From Tubiluchus corallicola (taxonomy: Eukaryota; Priapulida; Priapulimorpha; Priapulimorphida; Tubiluchidae): 64,000 nt of DNA. The translations under genes were made by a program, and so were the position numbers. Every line of letters begins with the position of its first letter. Position 1 is the stretch's first letter. Location of the stretch: assembly GCA_030141605.1 (NCBI GenBank), contig JAQGDQ010000028.1:69501-133500 (forward strand), read 5' to 3'. The notes under the pieces were generated by a model, which made no database searches, had not been told where the DNA came from, and was given only the letters and a program-made list of their open reading frames with translations. Of this stretch, positions 24,603 to 36,800 are shown piece after piece.

Positions 24603-24848
24603 GCCATTAACTTTTCGCCGTATGTGAAAAAAACTAAAAAATACACTCTTACAACACGTCGCCAAAAGTTTGTTGATGTGATGGCAGCACGTACCAGGTT
24701 TTCGATTATGATGCCACCCGTGTTGCCATTTGGAACTAAAAGTGATGAGAAAGTTGTCCTGTATAGTTGGCTATTTATTATCGTGACAAAGTTATCAGTT
24801 TCTCATCTGCACAATTTTGACTAATACATAAATTAATACTGCGGCCTG
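24603..24848. promoter_or_regulatory. bidirectional promoter between TRIP11 and YIF1
   Basis: 246 bp separate the two divergent start codons. This space must hold both 5' UTRs and both transcription starts, unless upstream non-coding exons exist. No TATA box is obvious in either orientation. A short plus-strand open frame here (24624-24824) is probably fortuitous. Confidence 0.6.
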
Positions 24849-24873
24849 ATGGACTCGTCTGGCACTAGACATC
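24849..24873 (+). CDS. YIF1 exon 1
   Basis: A tiny first coding exon: ATG plus seven codons (MDSSGTRH) and one base, then a consensus donor GTAAGT. The start is supported by the phase match with exon 2 and the lack of another ATG in exon 2 upstream of the conserved LFEDTS. Confidence 0.8.
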
Positions 24874-27800
24874 GTAAGTGTAGGTGGTATAATAATTATT
24901 TTGCCTGCTTAGTAAGTTAGCGGCATTTGCAACTTGAGTTATGCAGTGAGTCAGTGCCTCACCTAAACTAATAGTAATACATTAATTTAGTAGCTTGCAA
25001 GAGTTATTTCTTGGTTTATAGTGTAGTGTCAAGTTTGTCGACGTTTGTTCTGACCTAAGCTAAAGCTCTAGCGCCAGTATACATGCGTGTTGTTAGTTTT
25101 ATCAACTTTACCCCTTTTGCAAAGTTGCTCTTTTGTTTTCAACTTCTTTGTTTTTCGGGTTGCGCTCTGCTTTCTAGTTACAACCTCGTTGCTTTGCGAG
25201 TTACAATAAAGTTGTTAAATTTATTCTTGTCGTCTTGGTGTTTGGGACAAAGCTGGTACATTCTTTAATTAATGGCGTGGTGGCTGCCGGTGTGACTACG
25301 AACTACGTACTCAGAAAAGCCAGTGGACCTTATAAATGGTTTGTCGAGAGTGTACATGCATCTGTCTAAATCTAACCAAAACCAGTCAGCTTATTCCATA
25401 GCTGTAAAGACGTAAGAATTCAAATTTATCAGCGCAAGTTTCGAAAGAACTAGTACTAATAATCACCCACGTGACTGATTACTAGTCACCCTCAATTTGT
25501 GTTAGAATATGGCCACTACTCGTGCTCCAAAACAGTGGTGTCTGACAAAGCAAGAGACAATTACATCATTTGAAGCATGGCGCCAAAATTTGCAATACAC
25601 TCTATCGCTAGATCAGAATTTTGCAGAATTTTTAGTTGAAGATGCGACCTGGCATAAGAAAACAAATGCAGCACCTTTACGAGGTCTGCAAGATGATGAT
25701 GAAAATGTTCCCATCGCAAACCGCCGAACAGCCGAACAAAAGACCACTCATCTGGACTTAATGCTGGGACAGATTGCCAACTATTGTCCGATTATTTCCA
25801 GAAATTCCATTGTCAAAAACTCAACGTCATTGACTAGTATATGGCAAACAATTAGACAGCATTTCGGATTCCAAACAACAGGTGGTCATTTTTTGGATTT
25901 TAATAATATTCATATGCAGCCAGACGAACGTCCAGAAGATCTTTTCCAGCGTTTAAATAGTTTCATTGAGGATAACCTCTTACGCGCTGCAGGTGGTATA
26001 CAGCATCACGGTGAGAATCCAATTCGTGATGAGGAAATTACACCTACCTTAGAGAACCTAATCATTCTGACTTGGCTTCGACTTTTACATCCTGGGCTAC
26101 CCAGCTTCGTCAAGCAAAAGTACGGTACAGAGCTAAGATCAAAAACACTTGCCTCACTGAAGCCAGAAATTTCATTGGCACTAGATTCTTTGCTAGAGGA
26201 ACTTCAGGCATCAGCCAATGCTAAAGTGTTACGCACAGCCTTCCAACAGTTTCCAGATTATTCCAAACGCAAACAGCCATTGATTCGGAAAAAGCAACCG
26301 CGTCGTTCAACAAAAATTTGCCCGTTATGCAAACAAGCGGGTCGTGCTAAATTTCAACATTTTCTCAGTACGTGCCAGTACCTACCAGAGGAAGATAAGG
26401 AATATTTCGCCAGAGCCCGTCAGACCATCAGCTTTGAGGAAGACTACAGTCAAGACAGTGCAGATAGTTGTCATAACATTGACACAACAGAGCCTGACGC
26501 CGGTGACGATGATGAGTGTGCTTCCCATAATCTCCGTTGTGTGTCTACCGCACATCGAGTCTGCACAAAACAATCACCTCATTTGAAAGTTTTCTACAAA
26601 CATCATCCAATCTACATAACCCTAGACACGGGTGCTGAAACCAGCATGATCAAAGAAGCTATTGCCCATCTAATTGGTGTTCCTATTCAGCAAACTACAC
26701 AGTCCGCTTTGCAAGCTGATGGGGTTACACCATTGGACATCATAGGTGAAACACGCATAACTGTTACTCGAAATGCTCACAATCTCTGTTTAGAAGCCCT
26801 AGTAGTGCGTAATTTGGATGTTGATATCTTGGCTGGAACTCCTTTCCTCATAGCTAACGATATCTCAGTTCGTCCCGCTCGGAAAGAAGTTTGCATAAAA
26901 GGCTCAGACACTGCTAAATATGATATTCCCCTTGCCAACACCTCCAAAAGTAGTATTTGCTATGCCCATGTTCTGCGTGCACCCTCAACTCCTACTATGA
27001 TTTGGCCTGGCGAGTACTTAGAGTTATCACTCCCCTCTTCTGTGGACCCTGACAGCCTTTTAGCCATAGAGCCTCATACCGACTATGCCAAAACCACCTC
27101 ACTATGGCCTCAACCTGACATAATTGAAGCTGTAGCAGGAAAAATCCGCATACCAAATATTTCTTCTGATCCACTTACAATACCCAAACACGCACACATT
27201 TGCAAGACCTATTCGGTAACTAGTTCCAAACTTACTACTAATAGCCAGGATTCCCAAAACCTACCCCAGGCTCAAATGCATAATGCCAAGCAGAACCCAC
27301 CAGTTCGTTACTCAGATGCCGTCACTGTTGACCCAGATAACATCCTAAACCCGCAATCTCGTGCCAACTTCAAGAAGCTACTACAAGACTATGATGGCAT
27401 TTTTAGCCCCAATATCAGTGGATACAATGGTGCTGCTGGCAAGTTCGCATCCAAAGTCAATATGGGTCCCGTACAGCCCCCACAGCGCAAGGGCAGAGTA
27501 CCTCAATACTCACGAGATAAACTCACAGAGCTGCAAGCAAAGTTTGATGAGCTTGAAGCACAGGGTGTAGTCCGTCGCCCTGAAGATGTTAATGTTACTG
27601 TCAAATACCTAAACCCCTCATTCTTAGTCAAAAAGCGCAGAGGTGGTCATCGTCTTGTAACAGCCTTTTCAGATGTTGGCAGATATAGCAAGCCCCAGCC
27701 ATCTTTAATGCCTGATGCCAACACTATCCTACAAGCTATCGCCCGTTGGCGTTACATCATTGTATCTGACCTAACTGATGCTTCCTATCAGATTCCATTA

Positions 27801-30800
27801 GAACATTCTTCTATGAAATATTGTGGGATAGCTACTCCATTCCGTGGCATCAGAGTGTACACCAGATGTGCCATGGGCATGCCTGGTTCTGAAACGGCAC
27901 AGAAGAATTAATGTGTCGGATCCTCGGTGACTCTCTCCAAGATGGCTTTGTTTCTAAATTAGCAGATGACCTCTATTGTGGAGGTGATACCCCTGAAGAA
28001 CTCTTGGACAATTGGCATCGGGTTCTTGACGCTCTTCACAAGTCTAACATCCACTTATCTCCCACAAAGACTATCATCTGTCCAAAGTCAACCACCATAC
28101 TAGGATGGATCTGGACACAAGGCAACATTGCCGCTAGCCCTCACCGCATAGCCACCTTATCAACATGCCCTGCACCAGATACAGTCCATGGTCTTCGATC
28201 ATTTATTGGTGCATATAAAGTACTTGGACGTGTCTTACCTGGCTGTTCCCTTGTGTTAGCCCCTCTAGAGGATGCCATCGCTGGACTGCAGTCACGTGAC
28301 AAGCTGCAGTGGACCGATGAATTACACCACCATTTTGCTGCTGCCCAAAAGGCTCTATCTATGCACAAATCCATAATTTTACCAGTACCTTCAGATCAGC
28401 TGTGGATAGTAACTGATGGATCTGTCACTAAAAGGGGAATTGGTGCTACTTTGTATGTTACCCGCAATTCCAAATTATTTCTTGCCGGATTCTTCAGTGC
28501 CAAGTTACGCAAACACCAGGTTACATGGTTACCTTGTGAGGTAGAAGCCTTGTGCATTGCTGCTGCTGTCAAACATTTTAGTCCTTTTATTATACAGTCG
28601 ACTTCTCACCCCTGCGTACTAACGGACAGCAAACCATGTGTTCAAGCTATAGAAAAGCTTTGTAGAGGCGAATTTTCTGCCAGTCCTCGTGTCACGTCAT
28701 TTTTATCCACCGTAAGCCGCTACCAGGTAACTGTCCGGCACCTCTCAGGAAATGCCAATATTCCTTCGGATTTTGCAAGCAGAAATGCACCTGAGTGCAA
28801 CGAACCACATTGTCAGATCTGCTCATTTATCATACAGACCGAAGATTCTGTTGTCCGTTCCGCCTCAGTGCAGGACATCATCAATTGTACTGCTCCATTG
28901 CCCTTTACCACCAGATCAGCATGGAGGGACATCCAGTCTGGCTGTCCAGATTTGCGTCGCACTCATGCCCACCTTCGGCAAGGAACGCGTCCGTCAAAGA
29001 AATGCACTAACATCAAAGATGTTAAAAGGTACCTCAATGCCGCTACAATTGCTAAGGATGGCTTATTGGTTGTGCATCGTCATGAGCCATTGCACCCTTC
29101 CATGGAGCTCATCGTGGTTCCACGTTCTGTTCTGGAAGGCCTTCTCACAGCTCTTCACATAAAGCTTAGTCACCCTACAAAGCATCAGCTTCAGCTCGTT
29201 ACCAGGCGCCACTTCTTTGCTTTGGACATGTCAAAGTCCATTAATCGAGTTACTGACTCATGCCACATGTGCTCGTCTCTGAAAAAGTTTCCCCAAAGTC
29301 TTATTAGCCAGTCATCTGATTCTCCTCCCAATGCTGTTGGTCTGTCATTTGCTGCGGACATTCTTAAACGTCATCGCCAACTTATCCTAGTAGTGCGAGA
29401 AACATCCACTTCTTATACGAATGCATGCATCGTGCCAGATGAAAGAAGCGACACCTTTCGTGAAGCTCTTGCTTGCCTTTGCTTAGATCTTCACCCTCCA
29501 GATGGCCCTCCTGCAGTAGTCAGAGTGGATCCTGCTCCTGGCTTTTGTGCTCTTTCCAATGACAGCACTCTTCTGCAACTTGGTCTTTCTTTGGAAATTG
29601 GACGTATCAAAAATCCAAATAAGAACCCAGTTGCAGAGCGTGCGATCCAGGAATTGGAAGAAGAACTTTTGCGCCACGAACCTGGAGGCGGACCCGTATC
29701 CCGTTTAGGTTTGTCTATGGCTCTCGCTCGCTTAAATTCTCGCATCCGCCATGGCGGTTTGTCCTCCCGGGAGTTATGGACACAGCGCGACCAGTTCTCT
29801 CATGATCAGCTACCCATTTCTGACAGAGATACTATCATATCCCAACACATGCAGCGCCAGGCCAATCACTCACACAGCGAATCCTCTAAATGTCCCAGTA
29901 GACGAAATCCTAATCACTCTGTTATCAATATAGGAGACTTGGTCTACCTTTACTCAGATCGCGATAAATCCCAGGCACGCAGCAGGTATCTTGTCACTGG
30001 TATTGATGGGGAATGGCTCTTTATAAAAAAATTTATTGGTTCGCAATTGCGTGCCTCATCTTATAACGTAAAGCACTCTGAATGTTATTTAGTTCCGACC
30101 CACACAGACCATGACAAGTATCCTCCGCCTCTGTTAAAACATAGTTTCTGCGAGGATGACGATGACTCCGAGGCCGTGTCCGCCTTTCCAATTCCCCATC
30201 AACCATTGATACCCACCACTCTTTCTTCACCCCCATCTGACAGCTATACAGACAAGGCATCTGCTGTCCCTCAGCAGTTGTTCCCGACTTTGGACACTTC
30301 AACCGAGCAATCTATCCCTCCAGCCACCGATTATTCTCATCCAAAACGCAGTCGTCGCCCCCCCAAAAAAACTTGCTGACTACGTTACCTGAATTTTATC
30401 CTTTTTCTTCAGCATTTACATATCAAGTTGTAAGCGTGCCTTTTTGACTTTATAATGTAAGTTACACACAAATTTTGTATTGCGTTTTTGAGTAACATAA
30501 TCTGATAATATTACCCTAAATCATTGACTTCATGCTAAGTTCTATTATAGTCGTGCTGTATTTCTTTGGTCATCTGTGTATTACCTCTTTCTATATGTAA
30601 TACTGTGACAGCTATCGTTAATGCACTTATATTCGCATTACTGTATAAGCACATACTGTTTTCATGATAAACAACGTATATTAATGTTGTGCACCGCACA
30701 TCGTAGATTGCGATAGTTCATAAATTACATTCTATATCGTTTGTATTGTAATTCTAGTTACAAGTTTCACCTTTTGTGTCATATTACATGTATACTAAAT

Positions 30801-33800
30801 GTTGTTTGATTTTGTTTCTAGCCATCGTTTAAGAAAAAGGAAAAGAGAAGCCGCGCCAGTATACATGCGTGTTGTTAGTTTTATCAACTTTACCCCTTTT
30901 GCAAAGTTGCTCTTTTGTTTTCAACTTCTTTGTTTTTCGGGTTGCGCTCTGCTTTCTAGTTACAACCTCGTTGCTTTGCGAGTTACAATAAAGTTGTTAA
31001 ATTTATTCTTGTCGTCTTGGTGTTTGGGACAAAGCTGGTACATTCTTTAATTAATGGCGCAGTGCTTCCATTGATATTATCACATGATAGCCAGATGCTG
31101 TATCTGCTTGTTGACCTCAGCATGATCATTCGTAGGGTAAAGTATGGTAAAGTTAATGATTTTGCAACAAGCAAAAGTAATGTAATATGTGATTTTACAT
31201 GAAATGGAAATGTGTTAGTCATTAAAAAATAACAGGCACAACTCTACTTACCATACCATTACCATAACTACTGTTAATTAACGCATTTTGATTTTTCATC
31301 CTTTATTACCTATTATTATTTTGTGTTGTTATGTCATTAATCTAGACTTATTAATTAGTTGTGTTAACAGTGTCTGGCTTCTAGTGATAAGAATAACATT
31401 GAGTGACCTTAGTAGAACTATTCAATTTTTTACTATTATTAATGTATTGATTAGTCATGTTCTAATTCATGTAATTAAGAAACAGTTGTAATTGCTGAAC
31501 GTTGTTAATTTATTAGGTGCTCTATGAAATAAAACTTATCGTACTATACATGCCCAACTTATATGTTATACAGAATACAATAAAGTGTGAGATTTTTTTT
31601 TATTGTTTGATTTAATTAACTCCTGAAATATGTGTTTTATATAATGCATAATTGGGTTGCTAAACATTATGAAATTTATATTTATATCATTAGGCCTATT
31701 CTTTTGGTTTACTCATGTTTTTGGGACCGGACAATAGTTTGTTTCAATTATTTAGTGCACAAGTCGAAGCAAAAGAACAGACGGCAGCAACCAAGACAAC
31801 CACAGCTTTTTGAAGATACAAGCATGCAACCACCAATGGGATACGGGCAATCAACTGACATTTATGGTGGTAGGTATTGGTATCAGCTTGTCCCCAGTAA
31901 TTTCTGTTAGTTATATACCCATTTTCCGATCTCATTAGAGCTGGAAATTAGCCAAATTAGTGAGCGTGTCTAAAAAACAATATCGGTATACCATCATAAA
32001 GTTTCTTTTTCGGCTCATCTGTTGGTACTTCATATACTATCTTATCGTATTCATGAATTTCTGAGCAACTGGATCCCAGTTATTCCGACTTCTTAAATAA
32101 ATGTAATATTGCTGTATTCAGTTTTTATTCGTAGTTTAGTATCATATGTGAACAGATTAGGTTAACCACTTCACTGTTTCTATGATGAGAATCTTGCGTA
32201 GAATCTCGTGAAAATGGTATTCTAAGTGGCCTATATAACGAGACTGTACCACCACGCTTAATATGCGCACTAACTGACACTTAGGCCTGTAACAATAAAA
32301 ATAAACAGTGGTGGTGTCTTCTGTTGGCCATGAAGTTAATATATAGGCTACAAAATGCTTATAGTCAAAATATGGGCAAGACTTGCAGAGAAGTTTGCTG
32401 TTTTCATTGAATGTGCCCTGCAGTCTGTTGTGCTGTGACTTTTGCAAGATGCTCTGTATTATACTATACAAGACAAAACTGCTTTTCAAGCAATGTGGTA
32501 AAGCTGGTGTTGATAAAAGTAGTGGTACTCATGATGGTGGTGGTGGACAGCAATGCTGTCGGCAGAAGCGAAAATTATTATGCTGTGGCAGAAAGGGGGG
32601 CTCCCAACAGTTATGGTGGAGGCAGTGTTAGTTTTTTGCAAAAAAGTTTATTTGAAGGGCTCTGTAAGGTTGTTACCATTAATAGGTAACCGTTAACAGA
32701 ATGTGACTCAGTAACTTTAAGAAAGGTGGATTTTACTCCTACAATTTTATTCTATATGTTTATTGTTTGTAATTTGTAGGCTACCCTATGCAGCCACCAA
32801 ACTATCCTCCAAATCAGCATTACATGCCTCCTGGAACTGCAGCATACATGCCTCCAGGAACAGCGGGATACATGCCTCCACCTGGACCGCCACCACCCTC
32901 TCATTATTCTGGACAACAGTTTTTTTCTGATCCGATGGCAGCTGCTGCCATGCAGTATGGTACAACGCTGGCAGACCATGGAAAGGATTATGTCACAAAA
33001 AATGCAAGTAGTAACATGAACTGATATGTGTGTGGCTGAAGATGTAATCACGATTATTTTATGACTGCGTACCAGTTTTGTATACTTAGTATCCTACTAA
33101 TCATTACTGCAAAATATTGTAAGAATTAATTTTAATTAATACTGGGGAGAGCCAGGAAAATGTTTTGCCAAATATAGCTTTGGATATCAATGTACCTTGT
33201 GTAGGTTGTAGTAATGCACTGAAAATGGAAAATTAGAAAATATATCACCTAATCTTACCATGTACAATTCATTGCAGATTGACAAGTATGTTCCTGTTTC
33301 TAAGCTCAAGTACTATTTTGCTGTTGATAATGCGTACGTTGGCAAAAAATTGGCCTTGTTATTATTTCCATATTCTCATACAGTAAGTATTTTTTGAGCT
33401 GTTTTTTGTTAAAGTTATCGTTGACAAAACTGATGTCCAGCTTGCATTTAACAAGTCGTGTAATAGGCTGATGCTGATTTTTTTACATCATATTCTGTGC
33501 TTTTTACATTACTAGGGTCAGTGTGCTACTGATAAGAACAATTTTGGCAATATTACAACAGATATTCAGAGTAACAATTTAGGTTACAATTTAGAATAAT
33601 CGTAAAAGAAAGTATATATAATGCACTAATGGAAGCGGTTTGGTGCCACCTTCTGTCTTTTGCTTTAGCACAGTTTAGCTTAAACTAAAAAGATCAGCCA
33701 AACAGCTTTTCAACTCGGGATTGACTACCTAGTGTTCCCTAGAACCCTAATTCAATAGGTCATTTGGTCACAATAAAGTTTAGTGATTTCTTGCTTATGT

Positions 33801-36800
33801 ATGGCTCATTTTTATGAAATTCAACTGGCAAAGACTGTGACATTTAAGCAAATGCTGCAAACATATTGAAGTCTGTGTTAATTTTTTTGACAAAGCAGCT
33901 TTTGTCAATTGCTGTTTCAGGTCATATTTATCAATATGTTATCAGTTGTAATTGCGGACTTTCTCTTGTCTACTTGTCTAATAGGATACATAAACGCAAC
34001 TACTGTAGGGAATTTCTGGTACCTTTTAGTAGAAAAAACGCTTTTATATTGGAATTCCTTGCCACAAAACCTCAGAAGTGTTTCTACTGTGCACCTGTTT
34101 AAAAACACTTGGAGACACATCTCTAAAAATTATTTTGATCAATTCCAACTGTTATAAACTTCAGTAATAACTTAATTTTTACCATAATTTCTGTCCTGCA
34201 GGTGATTTGCGTGTTTTGTGCAAAATTTTTCATAATTTTATTAATGTTACATTTTCTTAATTGTGCAGTTGTAACCATAATATTTTACTGTACAACGTTT
34301 TGCTTGAACTTGGGCTTTATAAAAAATATATATATATTCCATTATTTCTATTGTTATGCAGGACTGGTCAATAAAATACAACCAAGATGAGCCAGTGGCG
34401 CCACGTTACGAAATCAACGCTCCTGATTTATATATACCAGTAATGGCCTTTGTCACCTATTTGCTAGTGGCAGGTATCGTAATAGGATCACAGGACAGGT
34501 AAATGTTAATTTGTTGGATATCTCCATAGAATAGTTAATGGACAACAGTCTAAATAATTATACCTATCCCGAGATTACATGTAAGTTTACAAAACAGGTC
34601 TGATATATTTCAGTGAAATGTTAGCCAAAAACAGTTTTTTTAGAGAAATGAGGAAAGAACATTTGAGCAAAAGAAAACAGAATGATTTTTCAGACAATAT
34701 CGTGTTTTTGCCTGTGATCCAAAAACATACATTTTATTACTTTACAGTAATAAACAAAGCTACAAAGCTTTGCAGTAGTACAAAGCTGTTTCTGATAATT
34801 CAGTGAATGGCCATTGAGCACAGCTCATGATGTCGTTTTGTTCGTAAAAATTTACCAGTGGCAGAAACACGCAAATAAATATTTCAAATATGTTTTTGAA
34901 ATTGAAAACTAAAATACAGTGCTACTACTTAATGATACACACAAACTGAAATTAGCAGCAATGAAATATTAGCAAAATTAGACTCCTGAGGTAATAATTT
35001 TTTTTAATGTAAATAATTCCTAATAAAGCGCTTGGCCGCGGAAGGTTAAGAGTGTTATGTCCTCCGATGAATGAACACAAACATGATGATGTGATGAATT
35101 CTTAACAAAACAATATTTTCCTTTCGGTATTTTTCTTTCTTATCTTCCTTCATTTTAAGCTGTGGACTAATGTCTGGTACTGTTTACCTTTAAGGGTAAA
35201 AACATGAATGATCCTAACCCATCTACATTATCCAGCTTAATCCTTTGAGACAAAATCCCTGTGTCAAGGAGTATTAGGAATGTTAAGTTGTGCAGTTAAC
35301 TATTAAAGAAAGAACCATTATTAGTTTTCATTGCTAACTTTAGAAATTGAACTGATCTGTAGGTATGAAACTGTGCTTCAGGTTCACACCGGAACAATTA
35401 GGAATGCAAGCTAGCTCCGTTCTCGTGTGGTTAATCATCGAAGTAGCACTGTTAGTTCTATGCCTCTACATTATGAACGTAAAGACAGATTTAAAGTATC
35501 TTGACGTACTTGCTTACTGCGGATATAAGTATGTTGGGTAAGTGTGTAAGCTCTATAGTAATTATCCGTGAATGTCAGTCAGGGTGGGACCAAAACTGAT
35601 ATGATTAATACTTCTGGCAACAAGTTATAATCAAATCTATCCTTCCATCATGTATGGGGCAGATGCTTGATTCATATCTTTGCACAATTTTCAGCTATCA
35701 GTAGTAGTGATCTGAGATAACTTCTTTCCAAAACACCCTTTTCTGCCATTTTTTTCATCGTAAGTACCTTTTTTATGCAAGCATGATAAGTCAGTCATGG
35801 CACTGGACTTGTAAACCAAAATCATTACGTTGCAGCCTTGCAACTGTATACCTTCATCCTGAATTCAAATACCGGCTCGGTCCTGACTGTTTTACTTTTA
35901 TTTAAATATTGTAGTATTTTGATTTTCATACATTTCTTTCGGTCAATTTCATTTTAATTATTAAACAACTGTGAGTTCATTCAGTGATTAGCAACTGAAT
36001 AATATTACATCTTGATGGTTTTCAAGTTTTTTAACAGAATGTATGAAAACTTTGGTCGTGCTTGCAGTTTTGTCACTTTTTCTTCATATTGATCTTCATA
36101 TCATAATACATAAGTTCACTACATCACTTGAATGTTTTGAATGTAAGAAAACTGTTTTTGTTTCAGGATGATTGTTACCATGGCTGGCCAGCTGTTTTTC
36201 CAGCGTACGGGCTATTACATAGCTTTCGCTTGGATGAGTTGCAGCCTAGTATTTTTTCTTGTGAGTTGCTTTGTCGCTTCAAGATTCATAGGGAGTTTGG
36301 CTAAAATCCAAGTGGCTTTGGTAGCTCTTCTATTATTGCAACTTGGATAACTTATTATTTATTTACTTTACACTTTTAAGTGTACTAAACAAAAAATTGA
36401 AGAACTGTGATAGAGCTGCAAAAACTGTAAAAGTACCAACCATACCATCACTTAGGTCGTTTAATGAATTATCATTAAATATTTTGTGTATGAAAAATGA
36501 TTTAAATGATAACTGAAATAAAAATAATTGTTATGTCTGAAAGTTTTTTGTCTCGCCTTAAATGATTGGGTCTTGATAGTGACGCTAGTCAGTAAGTAAT
36601 GCCTGTCTTCTAAATTTATGTACCAGTTTCCTTTTTTATGCACCTAGACTATTTGATCATTTTTTGTTTGTATACACCCACTGATAATCAGATATGCACG
36701 AATGTAGGCATATGCACGCATCCACATCACCTGAACTCGCACATACACACACTATCTACAATGACTAGAGATTTCTCCCTTGGTATGCAATCGCTGAGTA

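Larger units (their letters stand above)
25071..31059 (+). mobile_element. LTR retrotransposon, recent insertion in YIF1 intron 1
   Basis: An element of 5,989 bp with 207-bp terminal repeats, a primer-binding-like site (25278), a gag-protease-RT open frame (25509-27911), an RT-RNase H-integrase open frame (27911-30379), about 470 bp of non-coding DNA, a 20-base purine tract (30831-30850) and the 3' repeat. The domain order PR-RT-RH-IN is that of Ty3/gypsy and BEL/Pao elements. The proteins are divergent, and I place it nearest Ty3/gypsy by inference. Identical repeats imply a recent insertion. The pol frame is broken once, inside RT, so this copy is probably not autonomous. It lies in the same orientation as YIF1 transcription, so its polyA signals could affect the host gene. 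Confidence 0.93.

Noticed and set aside
24624-24824. Open frame in the TRIP11-YIF1 gap
   Set aside because: It lies wholly in the divergent promoter, lacks any motif and would overlap both 5' UTRs.
30180-30852. An envelope gene in the LTR element
   Set aside because: After integrase there is only a Ser/Pro-rich tail and short non-coding DNA, with no signal peptide or membrane span.
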